NCBI RefSeq assembly: GCF_026341035.1
Contig: NZ_JAPEOQ010000001.1
Span: forward strand, 4,774,001-4,838,000
Source: Streptomyces sp. NBC_01016
Lineage (GTDB): Bacteria > Actinomycetota > Actinomycetes > Streptomycetales > Streptomycetaceae
DNA length: 64,000 bases
Reading direction: 5' to 3'
The position numbers were made by a program, and so were the translations under genes. The notes under the pieces were generated by a model. The model saw nothing but the letters and a program-made list of their open reading frames with translations, had not been told where the DNA came from and did not search any database. Shown here in pieces: positions 51,110-58,920 of the stretch. Numbering within the stretch: position 1 is the stretch's first letter; every line of letters starts with the position of its first letter.

Positions 51110-52276
51110 TCAGTAGCTCCTCGGCAGCCCGAGCGTGTGTGAGCCGAGGTAGTTGAGGATCATCTCCTGGCTGACCGGTGCGATCTTCATCAGACGCGCC
51201 TCCCGGAAGAACCGGGCGACCGCGTACTCCTCGGCGTATCCCATGCCGCCGTGCGTCTGCAGCGCACGGTCCGCGGCGTCGAAACCGGCGTCCGCGCACA
51301 GGTACTTGGCGGTGTTCGCCTCGCGGCCGCACGGTCGGCCGTTGTCGTACAGCCATGTCGCCTTGCGCAGCATCAGCTCGGCGGCGTCGAGGCGGGCGAG
51401 GGAGTCGGCGAGCGGGAACTGCAAGCCCTGGTTCATGCCGATCGGCCGCCCGAACACCTCCCGCTCATTGCCGTACTTCACCGCGCGCTCCAGCGCCACC
51501 CGCCCGATCCCCAGCGCCTCGGCGGCGATCAGCATCCGCTCCGGGTTGAGGCCGTCGAGGATGTACCGGAAGCCCTGGCCCTCCTCGCCGACGCGGTCGG
51601 CGACGGGCACCCGCAACCCGTCGATGAACAGTTCGTTCGAGGTCACGGCGTTACGGCCCATCTTCGCGATGGGGCGGATGTCGATGTGCGCGCGGTCGAG
51701 GTCGGTCAGGAACAGCGTCATGCCGTCCGTCTTCTTCGCCACGTCGTCCGCGCGCGTGGTGCGCGTCAGAAGCAGGATCTTCTCCGACTCCATCGCCTTG
51801 GAGATCCACACCTTGCGCCCGTCGACGACGTAGTGGTCGCCCTCGCGGCGCGCGAACGTGGTGATCCGTGTGGTGTCGAGTCCCGCGCCCGGCTCGGTGA
51901 CACCGAAGCAGACGTGCAGATCGCCGGTGGCGACGCGGGGAAGCGTGCGCCGCTTCAGCTCCTCGGCGCCGTGCACGACCACGGGGTGCATCCCGAAGAT
52001 GTTGAGGTGGATCGCGCTGGCCGCGTTCATGCCACCCCCGGAACGCGCCACCTCCTCGAGCAGCAGCGTGGCCTCGGTTATCCCGAGCCCGTGGCCGCCG
52101 TACTCCTCCGGAATGGTCAGCCCCAGCCAGCCGCCACCAGCCACGGCGGCGTAGAACTCCTCCGGGAATTCATGCTGTTGGTCCTTGCGCATCCAGTACG
52201 CGTCGTCGAAGTCGCGGAGTAGTCCCGCGACGGCCTTGCGGATCGTCTCCTGGTCCTCGGTGAGCTGGAAGTCCAC
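51110..52276 (-). CDS. Acyl-CoA dehydrogenase
   Basis: This 388-residue flavoenzyme has all three domains: N-terminal VDFQLTEDQETIRKAVAGLL, flavin contact CFGVTEPGAGLDTTRITTFA near residue 130, VDGRKVWISKAMESEKILLL, and the C-terminal TKYLCADAG-like and LQTHGGMGYAEEYAVARFFREARLMKIAP segments. The last of these resembles short- or branched-chain and 2-methylacyl dehydrogenases. The start is GTG at 52276 with GGAGG upstream. It forms an operon with the GntR gene. Confidence 0.92.
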   Translation of the reverse strand: MDFQLTEDQETIRKAVAGLLRDFDDAYWMRKDQQHEFPEEFYAAVAGGGWLGLTIPEEYGGHGLGITEATLLLEEVARSGGGMNAASAIHLNIFGMHPVVVHGAEELKRRTLPRVATGDLHVCFGVTEPGAGLDTTRITTFARREGDHYVVDGRKVWISKAMESEKILLLTRTTRADDVAKKTDGMTLFLTDLDRAHIDIRPIAKMGRNAVTSNELFIDGLRVPVADRVGEEGQGFRYILDGLNPERMLIAAEALGIGRVALERAVKYGNEREVFGRPIGMNQGLQFPLADSLARLDAAELMLRKATWLYDNGRPCGREANTAKYLCADAGFDAADRALQTHGGMGYAEEYAVARFFREARLMKIAPVSQEMILNYLGSHTLGLPRSY

Positions 52277-52305
52277 GTGCGCACACCTCCGTGACAGCGT
52301 CATAC

Positions 52306-52322
52306 CTGACAAAGGTCAGACC
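52306..52322. promoter_or_regulatory. FadR-type GntR operator
   Basis: GGTCAGACC (52314-52322) is a perfect 9-bp palindrome. It overlaps an inverted repeat CTGAC-N4-GTCAG (52306-52319), about 40 bp upstream of the dehydrogenase start. It is the likely binding site of the GntR protein at 50369-51106. Confidence 0.55.
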
Positions 52323-52387
52323 GAAGGGGAACGTACTGGACGTCGCGCTGGGCCGTACAGAGTGAGCTCAAAAAAAGGTGGAACCAA

Positions 52388-52413
52388 CCTCGCGCCCGCA
52401 TGAAAGCGCGAGG
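52388..52413 (-). terminator. Possible terminator downstream of the interrupted NLR gene
   Basis: On the minus strand CCTCGCGC pairs with GCGCGAGG around a 10-nt loop, and a run of seven T follows after an 11-nt gap (52370-52376). The gap makes it a weak candidate. Confidence 0.35.
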
Positions 52414-52795
52414 CCGACAATCTCAGCGGAGATCTATTACGGTCGTCAGCGTCACGACATTCCCAAAAGTATGGTGCGCAGGGTTCTCGGCGCACCACGT
52501 ACCAAACTCCCGGGTTGGCGGTTCCGCCGCTGAAGAAGACGAGCCGACATGCCGCGGTCTGGGCCTTACCAAGGTTCGGTTCGGGGCGTTCGTCAGCGGA
52601 CATTGGAAGGCGCTGCAATAGTCGGGAAGGAGCAGTACCGCCGTCGTAGTGCCGCCGAACAGTGCGTCAGCACGTGGAAGCGGTTCCGTGCGGTGCCAGC
52701 CGTTACGACAATCGGGACTACGTCCTCAACGGCACACTGGCCGTCGCAGCAGTCGTCGTCTGGCTCCGCGTCACCAACGTGTCAGAACAGCACAC
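52414..52795. other. Non-coding stretch between dehydrogenase and NLR genes
   Basis: Only short open frames without coding bias or ribosome sites are present. Base composition is less GC-rich than neighbouring genes (for example 52430-52520). No repeat, RNA or operator is recognised. Confidence 0.4.
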
Positions 52796-53562
52796 CTAGC
52801 GCGAGGTCCGTCCCTCGTCGAGTTTGGACGCGGCGGCTCCGATCCGGTCGTAGATCCGTACGGCCAGTCTCAGGTCAGCCATGCATCCTTCGAAGTCGCC
52901 GGCGAGCATCCGACTCCTTGCGGCGCCTTCCAACGCGATTGCTTCGTCGATGGGACTGTGCGCCTGGCGTGCGAGGGTCAGGGCCTTGTGGTGTGCGGAG
53001 AGTCCGTGCTGAGGAGTGTTGGTCGCAGTCTGCAGGATGCCCAGGCTGTTCCAGACTTCTGCTTCGCCCTGCGGGTCTCCCACCTCCTGGAAGATTTGAA
53101 GGGCACGTTCGTAGAGCGCCGCGGCCTCTGCGTGCTTGGCTGTCGCGTATTGCGCGCGGCCGAGTTCGTGGAGGGCGTTGGCCTTGCCGTGGCGGTTTCC
53201 TATCTCGTCGCAGATGGCCAGGGCTTGTCTGTGCAGGGTGATGGCGCCCTCGAAGTCGCCGATCGCGAACCGCTGGCGCCCCAAGTGGATCCGGCCGTTG
53301 GCTTGTCCGTGGCGGTCGCCGAGTTCCTCGAAGAGAGACAGGGCCCGTTCATGGAGGTCTGCGGCTGCCGTGTAGTCCCCGGTCACATACCGCACACGAC
53401 CCACGTTGTTGAGGCCGTTGGCTTGTCCGTGGCGGTCTCCGAGTTCCTCGAAGAGGCACAGGGCCCGTTCGTGGAGGTCTGCGGCTGCCGCGTAGTCCCC
53501 GGTGATGAAGCGGACACGGCCCAGATCCTGAAGGGCGCTCGCTTGCCCGTGCCGGTCTCCTA
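52796..53562 (-). pseudogene. 3' part of interrupted NB-ARC/TPR (NLR-like) gene
   Basis: This is the C-terminal TPR array of the gene that begins at 56617, cut off by the IS630-family element. Reading from the insertion point it continues GDRHGQASALQDLGRVRFITGDY through five or six TPR units to a helical tail and stops at 52796. Joining it to the 5' part by deleting the element and one TA copy gives an unbroken frame of 896 residues. On its own this part has no start signal except internal Met codons, so it is probably not expressed as a functional protein. Units around 53293-53511 are near-identical at DNA level. Confidence 0.85.
53293..53511. repeat. 120-bp period direct repeats inside the TPR region
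   Basis: The stretch 53293-53391 recurs at 53413-53511 with only a few mismatches. The 120-bp period equals 40 codons, one TPR plus linker, so units have been duplicated recently. Confidence 0.7.
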
Positions 53563-54648
53563 GTGACCTGAGTCGTTAATGCGTGTGCAGTACGCGGCGA
53601 GGGTGTCGAGGATGTCGTCGGCGGTCTTCGTCCAGATGAACGGCTTGGGGTTCTTGTTCCACTCGTTGATCCAGCCGCGGATGTCCCGTTCGAGTTCGAC
53701 GACGCTGCGGTGGGCCGAGCGGCGGAGTTTGCGGCAGGTCAGCTCGGCGAACCAGCGCTCGACGAGGTTGAGCCAGGACGCAGAGGTGGGGGTGAAGTGC
53801 AGGTGGAACCGGGGATGCCGCAGTAGCCACTTCTTGACCGGCTCGGTCTTGTGAGTGGCGTAGTTGTCCAGGACCAGGTGAAGGTCGAGGTCCTTGGGGA
53901 CGGCGGCGTCGATGACCTTCAGGAAACGGAGGAACTCCTGGTGGCGGTGGCGGCGGTAATGCTGGGCTATGACCGACCCGGAGACGATGTCCAGGGCGGC
54001 GAACAGACTGGTCGTGCCGTGCCGGACGTAGTCGTGCGTCATCTTCGCCGGCACCGTCGGCGCCATCGGTAACACGGGCTGGGTTCGGTCCAGGGCCTGG
54101 ATCTGCGACTTCTCGTCCACCGCCAGGACCAGGGCGTTCTCCGGTGGAGAGAGGTAAATGCCCACCACGTCACGGACCTTGGTCACAAACTGCGGGTCGG
54201 TCGACAGCTTCCACGTCTCCACGATGTGCGGCTTGAGGCCGAACGCCCGCCAGATCCGCGAGACAGCCGACTGCGACATCCCCGCCGCTTCGGCCATCGA
54301 CCGCGTCGACCAGTGCGAATCACCCGCCGGCGGGGCCTGGTCAAGGGTTCTGGCCACCAGGGCTTCGACCTGCTCGTCCGTGATCTTCCGAGGCGCCCCC
54401 GAACGCGGCTGGTCCACCAGGGCATCCAGTCGGTCAGCGGTAAAACGTGCCCGCCACTTGCGCACCGTCTCCCGCGAGACGCCAAGGTCCTTCGCGACCT
54501 GCGCGTTCGGTCGTCCTTCCGCGCACGCCAGCACGACCCTCGACCGTAGCACCAGCGCCTGAGACGCGGTCTGCTTGCGCAACCAGCCCCGCAGCACGCG
54601 GCGTTCGTGGTCGGAGAGCTCCAGTGGCAACGGCGTCGGACCAGGCAT
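53560..54648 (-). CDS. IS630-family transposase
   Basis: This is a 362-residue DDE transposase. The N-terminal paired helix-turn-helix domains read RRVLRGWLRKQTASQALVLRSR, LGVSRETVRKWRARF and MSQSAVSRIWRAFGLKPH. The catalytic acids lie in LALVLAVDEKSQIQ-type sequence, DLHLVLDNYATHKT, and NLVERWFAELT (third acidic residue Glu). It is full length, so probably active. The last codon, TAG, is made of the duplicated TA plus the first flanking host base, meaning the element relies on its target site to end the protein. Confidence 0.93.
   Translation of the reverse strand: MPGPTPLPLELSDHERRVLRGWLRKQTASQALVLRSRVVLACAEGRPNAQVAKDLGVSRETVRKWRARFTADRLDALVDQPRSGAPRKITDEQVEALVARTLDQAPPAGDSHWSTRSMAEAAGMSQSAVSRIWRAFGLKPHIVETWKLSTDPQFVTKVRDVVGIYLSPPENALVLAVDEKSQIQALDRTQPVLPMAPTVPAKMTHDYVRHGTTSLFAALDIVSGSVIAQHYRRHRHQEFLRFLKVIDAAVPKDLDLHLVLDNYATHKTEPVKKWLLRHPRFHLHFTPTSASWLNLVERWFAELTCRKLRRSAHRSVVELERDIRGWINEWNKNPKPFIWTKTADDILDTLAAYCTRINDSGH
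53563..53578. repeat. Left terminal inverted repeat of the IS630-family element
   Basis: GTGACCTGAGTCGTTA begins directly after the target TA and matches the right end at 14 of 16 positions. Confidence 0.8.
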
Positions 54649-54675
54649 TACCCCACCCTACAACCGCCCATGAAC

Positions 54676-54691
54676 TTACGACTCAGGACAC
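54676..54691. repeat. Right terminal inverted repeat of the IS630-family element
   Basis: The reverse complement reads GTGTCCTGAGTCGTAA and ends at the second TA copy (54692-54693). Confidence 0.8.
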
Positions 54692-56617
54692 TAGGTCTTC
54701 GAACGACGCCAGTGCGCGTTCGTGGACGTCTGCGGCTGAGACGTAGTTCCCGGTCAGGTAGTCGACGAAGCCGAGGCCAAGGAGGACGTTGCTCTGCCCT
54801 CGGAGATCACCCAGTGCGCTGAACAGTGCCAGGGCGCGCTGGTTGAAGTCCGTCGATGCCGTGTAGTCCGCCGTCATGTACCGGACGCGGGCAAGGCCGT
54901 GCAGTGCGGTGGCCTGGCCGTGCTGATCGGTGAGTTCTTCGAACAGGGACAGAGCGCGCTGGTGGAAGTCGGTCGCGGCCCCGTAGTCGTCGGTGGTGGC
55001 ACGGACCCTGCCCAAATGGTTGAGGGTGTCGGCTTGTCCGCGCTGGTCGGCGAGTTCCTCGAAGAGGGACAGGGCACGCTCGTGGAAGCTGCTCGCGGCC
55101 GCGTAGTCGGCGGTCATGTACCGGACGAGGCCGATCCGGTTGAACGCATGGGCCCCACCGTGCAGGTCCCCGTGTTGGTAAGCCATGTCGGCAGCACGTT
55201 CGTGTAGGGCAGTGGCCTGGGGCCAGGGGCCTTCGCGCAGCAGGAACGGGGCCAGTGCCGCGTCCAGTTGGACCACATGTGTCGGCAGGCCGTGGGTGCT
55301 CGCGTGGTCCAGGCACGCCAGGATGTTGGCGCGCTCCGTACGCAGCCATGCCAGGGCGCTGTTCGCGTCGGGCAGTGCTGGTGTCCCTCGGCGATGCGCG
55401 GCGATGACCTCTTCAGCGGACTCGATTGTGCGCCGGTAGTACGTCAGGAGCCGTTCCAGCGCGAGATCGCGATCGGCAGCGGGTTCGTGGTCGGTGCAGC
55501 ACGTGGCGGCGAACTCGCGGAGAAGGTCATGCAGGCGATATCGGCGAGGGGCCACTTCCTCCAGTAAATGATCCGTGTACAGCGCTTCAAGCCCGTCTGC
55601 TGCCTGATCGGGTGGCACGCCATCAAGGGCGGCAGCCGCGTAAAAGTCGATGTCCGGGCCGGGATGCAGGCTCAGTCTGCGAAAGAGCTGTCGCCTGGCC
55701 AGGGGGAGATTCTGGTATGAGAGCCTGAACGCGGCATCGACCGCACGGGTGCCGGCCACCAGATGGCCGAGTCGATTCGTTGCGTCGGCGAAGTCGGCCG
55801 CGAGGTCAGCCACGGTCCAGGCCGGACGGTGGGCCAAGCGCCCGGCAAGCAGCACGATCGCCAACGGCAGATGGCCGCAGAGCCGTACCAGGTGGTTGAC
55901 CACAGCGGACGAATCGGGGGCGGGATGGAGAGGGGCGTGGCGTGCCAGGAGACTGAACAGGGTCACCGCTGCGTCATGCGGCAGTGTGTTCAGAGTCAGC
56001 GGCTCGCCACCGTCGAAGTCCACCAGCCGACGGCGGCTGGTTACCAGGGTCATACAGCTGGCGCCGCCAGGCAGCAGCGGCTCGATTTGATCGCTGTCGG
56101 CAGCGTCGTCAAGAACGAGCAGGACGCGTCGGCCCGCGAGTTGGTCGCGCCACAGGCCGCTTCGGCCCTCAAGAGTCGCGGGCAGACTGCGGGGATCGAT
56201 ACCGAGCCCGGCCAGCAGATTCGCGAGGGCATCGTGTGGGTCCGCGGCGGACTGGCCCTGGGCATGGGCGCGCAGATCGACGAAGAACTGGCCGTCGGGG
56301 AACTGCTCCCCGAGGAGATGCGCTGCCCGGGTGACGAGGGCGGTCTTACCGACGCCCGGCATGCCGTCGATGGTCCGGATGCGTACAGGGTCCGACGTCG
56401 CTGTGCGCAGAAGGCCCTTCAACTCCTTCTCGCGGCCCGTGAAGTAGGGCGAGTTCCGGCGCAAGCCGCGGATGACGGACGGGCGTGCCGGAGTTGGCGC
56501 CTCGTACACGTGGGTCGCCCTGTGGACGTCCCGGCCGGCCTGGTTCACCTCCGCGGTGCCCGAGGCAATCGCACGCTGTTCGGCCCAGGCCGGGAGCGGG
56601 GGCTCTGCGCCGGTCAT
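54683..56617 (-). pseudogene. 5' part of NB-ARC/TPR (NLR-like STAND) gene, interrupted by IS
   Basis: This open part encodes 644 residues, the last few from IS sequence. Residues 20-31 (GTAEVNQAGRDV) carry a short motif shared with the C-terminus of the upstream partner. An NB-ARC NTPase follows: Walker A GMPGVGKTALV near residue 85, Walker B RVLLVLDDAAD near 168, and LPLAIVLLAG near 260. A winged-helix region comes next, then TPR units of about 40 residues from about 470. Intact, this would be a STAND/NLR-type sensor in which the TPRs detect a ligand and the NTPase oligomerises. The insertion removes the distal TPRs. The ATG overlaps the partner's stop (ATGA). Confidence 0.85.
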
Positions 56618-57033
56618 GGGGGAGGGAGGGGGCCGCGCACATCCCGGCCGGCCTGAATACTCACGCCGCCGGAAACGGTGGCGTTTTGCACGATGGACTG
56701 CACGGCGGTCCGTTCGCCCTCGCTCAAGGCAGGCACCAGATGCTGCTCGAACAGGTTCCTAAACTCTGCGTACAGCGCCGGGTCCTGGCGAAGCAACTGG
56801 TGCAGGCTGAGGCGACAGGCGCTGATCAGGGCCTCCTCCGTGTCTGCGTCGCCTTCCCTGCGAGCTTGCAGCACCTGGCTCCTGAACTCCTCGAGCTCCG
56901 CGCCCACGGCAGCAGCTCGTTCGGGACTCACCCGACGCCACAGCGCCACCGCCGCCTCGCGAATCTGCCCCCAGGCATCCGTGGCCATCGCCCCCACCAG
57001 GGCAGTGCCTGCTGCCATGACCATCGGATCCAT
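56614..57033 (-). CDS. Small helical partner of the NLR, with C-terminal QAGRDV motif (possible Bell-type effector)
   Basis: This is a 139-residue protein. It has a hydrophobic N-terminal helix (MDPMVMAAGTALVGAMATDAW), several amphipathic helices (AAVALWRRVSPERAAAVGAEL, ISACRLSLHQLLRQD) and a C-terminal tail with TVSGGVSIQAGRDVRG. The same G-x(4)-x-QAGRDV pattern lies at the N-terminus of the adjacent NLR. This is the arrangement known for bacterial NLR-associated amyloid signalling: a membrane-active Bell-domain effector with a C-terminal motif and an NLR with an N-terminal copy. Assignment to that system is inference. The ATG at 57033 is chosen for GAGGGGG about 8 nt upstream. Confidence 0.7.
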   Translation of the reverse strand: MDPMVMAAGTALVGAMATDAWGQIREAAVALWRRVSPERAAAVGAELEEFRSQVLQARREGDADTEEALISACRLSLHQLLRQDPALYAEFRNLFEQHLVPALSEGERTAVQSIVQNATVSGGVSIQAGRDVRGPLPPP

Positions 57034-57354
57034 CTCCATACCCCCTCGGAGAAGCCGCTGAGGCAACTCTAGAAGGGAACAGGGGCGGAGTATGAGTATT
57101 CGGCATGGATTGACGTACCAAACTCAGCAACAGCACTGGAAAATGGGGGACTTGAAGGCGGTCCGCGTCCAAGCCCAGCGGCCGACGTACTGAGCGTACG
57201 GAGCGGGCGTGTGGGGCGCGGTTCCCGAGGGTCGTCCGGACCCGACGATAGGGCCCGCGCCACTTCATGCGTAGGCCCCAACGGCCCCGAATAACGTTGC
57301 GGGCGCACGGAGCCTGAGCCCTGTCGGCAGGGGTGCGCTCAACGGCGGGAGCGG
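57034..57354. other. Non-coding stretch upstream of the NLR partner
   Basis: No gene with coding bias is seen. It should hold the promoter of the partner-NLR operon, but no convincing -10/-35 pair or operator could be named. Confidence 0.4.
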
Positions 57355-58053
57355 TCAATTAATGATTCCGGCGGTGGAGGCGGCACGCAGCCAGTCCGGG
57401 TACTCGCCCATGAGCTGGTCGTAGAGTGCTCCGTCGGGGATGAGCTTGGGGTCTTTGCCTGCCGGGAAGAAGCCGGCGTTGTCGACGATCCGCTTCTTCG
57501 GTACGGCCAGTTCGTCGAGCTTGTGCAGGAACTTGAACTCGTCGTCGCCGTAGCCGATGAACTGCCAGAAGATCGGCAACTGGGCTGCTTTGCACAGGGT
57601 CTGTTCGGCAGCGCGGCGGGAGTCGGGGGAGCCGTCGGTCTGGAAGATGACGAACGCGGGCGTCTTGGCGCCGCTGGCGAGGTAGTGGTTGATGACGGCG
57701 TCCATGGCGGCGGCGTAGTTCGTGGTCCCCATGTGGCCGAGCGCTTCGTGGAGTTTGGCGATCCGGCCGACGTAGTTGTCGAGGCTGATGTCGACGGTGT
57801 CGTGGGCCTCGGTGTCGAAGAAGACGAGGGGCACGACTCCGTCGTCGTCCAGGTTCGCGGACAGCGCGAGGGCCTGTTCGGTGAGGTGCTGCATGCTGCC
57901 GTCCTTGTAGTAGCGGCGCATGCTTCCGGACCGGTCGAGGACGAGGTAGACGGCGGCTTGTCGCCCGGCGAGGCCCTGCTTCCGCAGGGAGACGGCGGCC
58001 TTCTTCGTGAGGCTGACGAGTCCGGTGGGAATCTTCTCGAAGTCGATCGGCAT
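57355..58053 (-). CDS. VWA-domain protein (TerY-like)
   Basis: This 232-residue protein consists almost entirely of one von Willebrand factor A domain. The metal-ion-dependent adhesion site is intact: DRSGSM near residue 43, the Thr of MGTTNYAAAM and the Asp of FQTDGSPD. It resembles TerY-type proteins from tellurium-resistance and related stress clusters, but no TerD or TerC gene is adjacent. The start ATG at 58053 has GGAGC upstream; longer in-frame versions have no ribosome site. It is a single gene next to the NLR module. Confidence 0.85.
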   Translation of the reverse strand: MPIDFEKIPTGLVSLTKKAAVSLRKQGLAGRQAAVYLVLDRSGSMRRYYKDGSMQHLTEQALALSANLDDDGVVPLVFFDTEAHDTVDISLDNYVGRIAKLHEALGHMGTTNYAAAMDAVINHYLASGAKTPAFVIFQTDGSPDSRRAAEQTLCKAAQLPIFWQFIGYGDDEFKFLHKLDELAVPKKRIVDNAGFFPAGKDPKLIPDGALYDQLMGEYPDWLRAASTAGIIN

Positions 58054-58144
58054 ACGGGTGTGCTCCTTGCGTGGTCGTGGGTGGTTGACGGTCGGATGGG
58101 ACGGATGGTTGTGGTGAAGCCAGCTGTACGCCCGTCGGGCGCGG

Positions 58145-58459
58145 TTGATCCAAGACGCGATGACGGCGGCTGCCATGGGTGCCACGCCCCAGCGCATGGC
58201 CCCACGCGTCTACAAAGCAGCCCACACCCACACCCACACCCCTACCGGCCCGCCGCCCGGACGAGACACCGCCCGGACGAGACACCGCCCGGACGAGACA
58301 CCGCCCCCTGGGACCCGTCTGGCGACGGCCCTCGCCGAGCGGGGCGCGGCCGTACCGGAGCAGCATGTCGCCGACGTCCTACTCTCAGACCCGGCCTGCC
58401 GAGGGCGGCAGCGCGGTCTCGGAATCATGCAGGCCCGGAGGGCCGTGTACGTTCGCTGA
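58145..58459 (+). CDS. Hypothetical protein, possibly a gene remnant
   Basis: The last 50 codons (from 58310: GTRLATALAERGAAVPEQHV, then a segment ending MQARRAVYVR) have strong G/C third-position bias and read like real protein. The first half crosses simple repeats and does not. This may be the 3' end of a decayed mobile-element or host gene. No family is recognised. Confidence 0.3.
   Translation: MIQDAMTAAAMGATPQRMAPRVYKAAHTHTHTPTGPPPGRDTARTRHRPDETPPPGTRLATALAERGAAVPEQHVADVLLSDPACRGRQRGLGIMQARRAVYVR
58255..58302. repeat. Three tandem copies of a 16-bp unit
   Basis: GCCCGGACGAGACACC is repeated three times exactly (58255, 58271, 58287). A short ACACCC microsatellite-like run (58222-58241) lies just before it. 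Confidence 0.85.
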
Positions 58460-58596
58460 CGGTGGCACATGTCGTGTCAGCGCGCGTAGCCGCCTCGAAG
58501 AGCGGTCGCGGTGCTCGCGGGGAGTCCGACGGCGTGCTGCGGCTGTGAAGGTCACTGTTCCGCGTTCAAGAGCTCGTGACGTTCTTATCCGCATTG

Positions 58597-58638
58597 CTGG
58601 GGGTCAAGGGGTCGCAGGTTCAAATCCTGTCGTCCCGA
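58597..58638 (+). other. 3' fragment of tRNA-Pro(GGG), likely integration attachment site
   Basis: The 42 nt run from the anticodon loop (CTGGGGG, anticodon GGG) through TCAAG, the T-arm GCAGG-TTCAAAT-CCTGT and the 3' acceptor strand CGTCCCG to the discriminator A. The matching 5' half (expected to begin CGGGACG) is absent. The sequence before 58597 does not pair with the TCAAG anticodon-stem strand. Such anticodon-loop-to-3'-end fragments are what tyrosine integrases leave at the distal end of an element inserted in a tRNA gene. Confidence 0.8.
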
Positions 58639-58667
58639 CGGTTCGAACGATCGAACGTCGCAGATGA

Positions 58668-58692
58668 GGGGCCGTTTTCGAACGGCCCCTTT
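58668..58692 (+). terminator. Rho-independent terminator of the former tRNA gene
   Basis: GGGGCCGTT pairs with AACGGCCCC around a TTCG tetraloop, followed by TTT. It lies 29 nt after the tRNA fragment, as expected for the original transcript end. Confidence 0.85.
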
Positions 58693-58920
58693 CTCGTGTC
58701 CGGGAACGACCGGGAGAGGGGTTGCGACGAGTTTCCGAACGGCACAGGGGACATCATCGGGCCCGCCGGCGTGGGCGGTGGGCCCGCTTATCCCGAACAC
58801 GCCACCCCCTGGCACCTGTGTTTTCGAGGTGCATGGGGTGGAGCGTAGGGCGCCGACCTTTGCGTGGCTGAGATCGACGAGGCCGTCCGGTGTGCGCTGG
58901 GGCGGGCCGCGGCGGAGTCG

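Larger units (their letters stand above)
53563..54691. mobile_element. IS630-family insertion sequence, 1129 bp
   Basis: This is a complete element with a single transposase gene, imperfect terminal inverted repeats (GTGACCTGAGTCGTTA left, GTGTCCTGAGTCGTAA right) and TA on both sides (53561-53562 and 54692-54693). This fits the TA target duplication of the IS630/Tc1 group. It sits in the TPR region of the NLR gene. Removing the element and one TA restores the host reading frame exactly, so the insertion is recent on an evolutionary scale. Confidence 0.92.

Noticed and set aside
52323..52795. Short open frames on both strands in this gap
   Set aside because: They have no ribosome sites, coding bias or family features.
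58221..58302. A possible CRISPR array
   Set aside because: The units are contiguous tandem repeats with no spacers and no cas genes are nearby.
58597..58638. A functional tRNA gene
   Set aside because: The 5' acceptor strand, D-arm and 5' anticodon stem are absent, so it cannot fold as a full tRNA.
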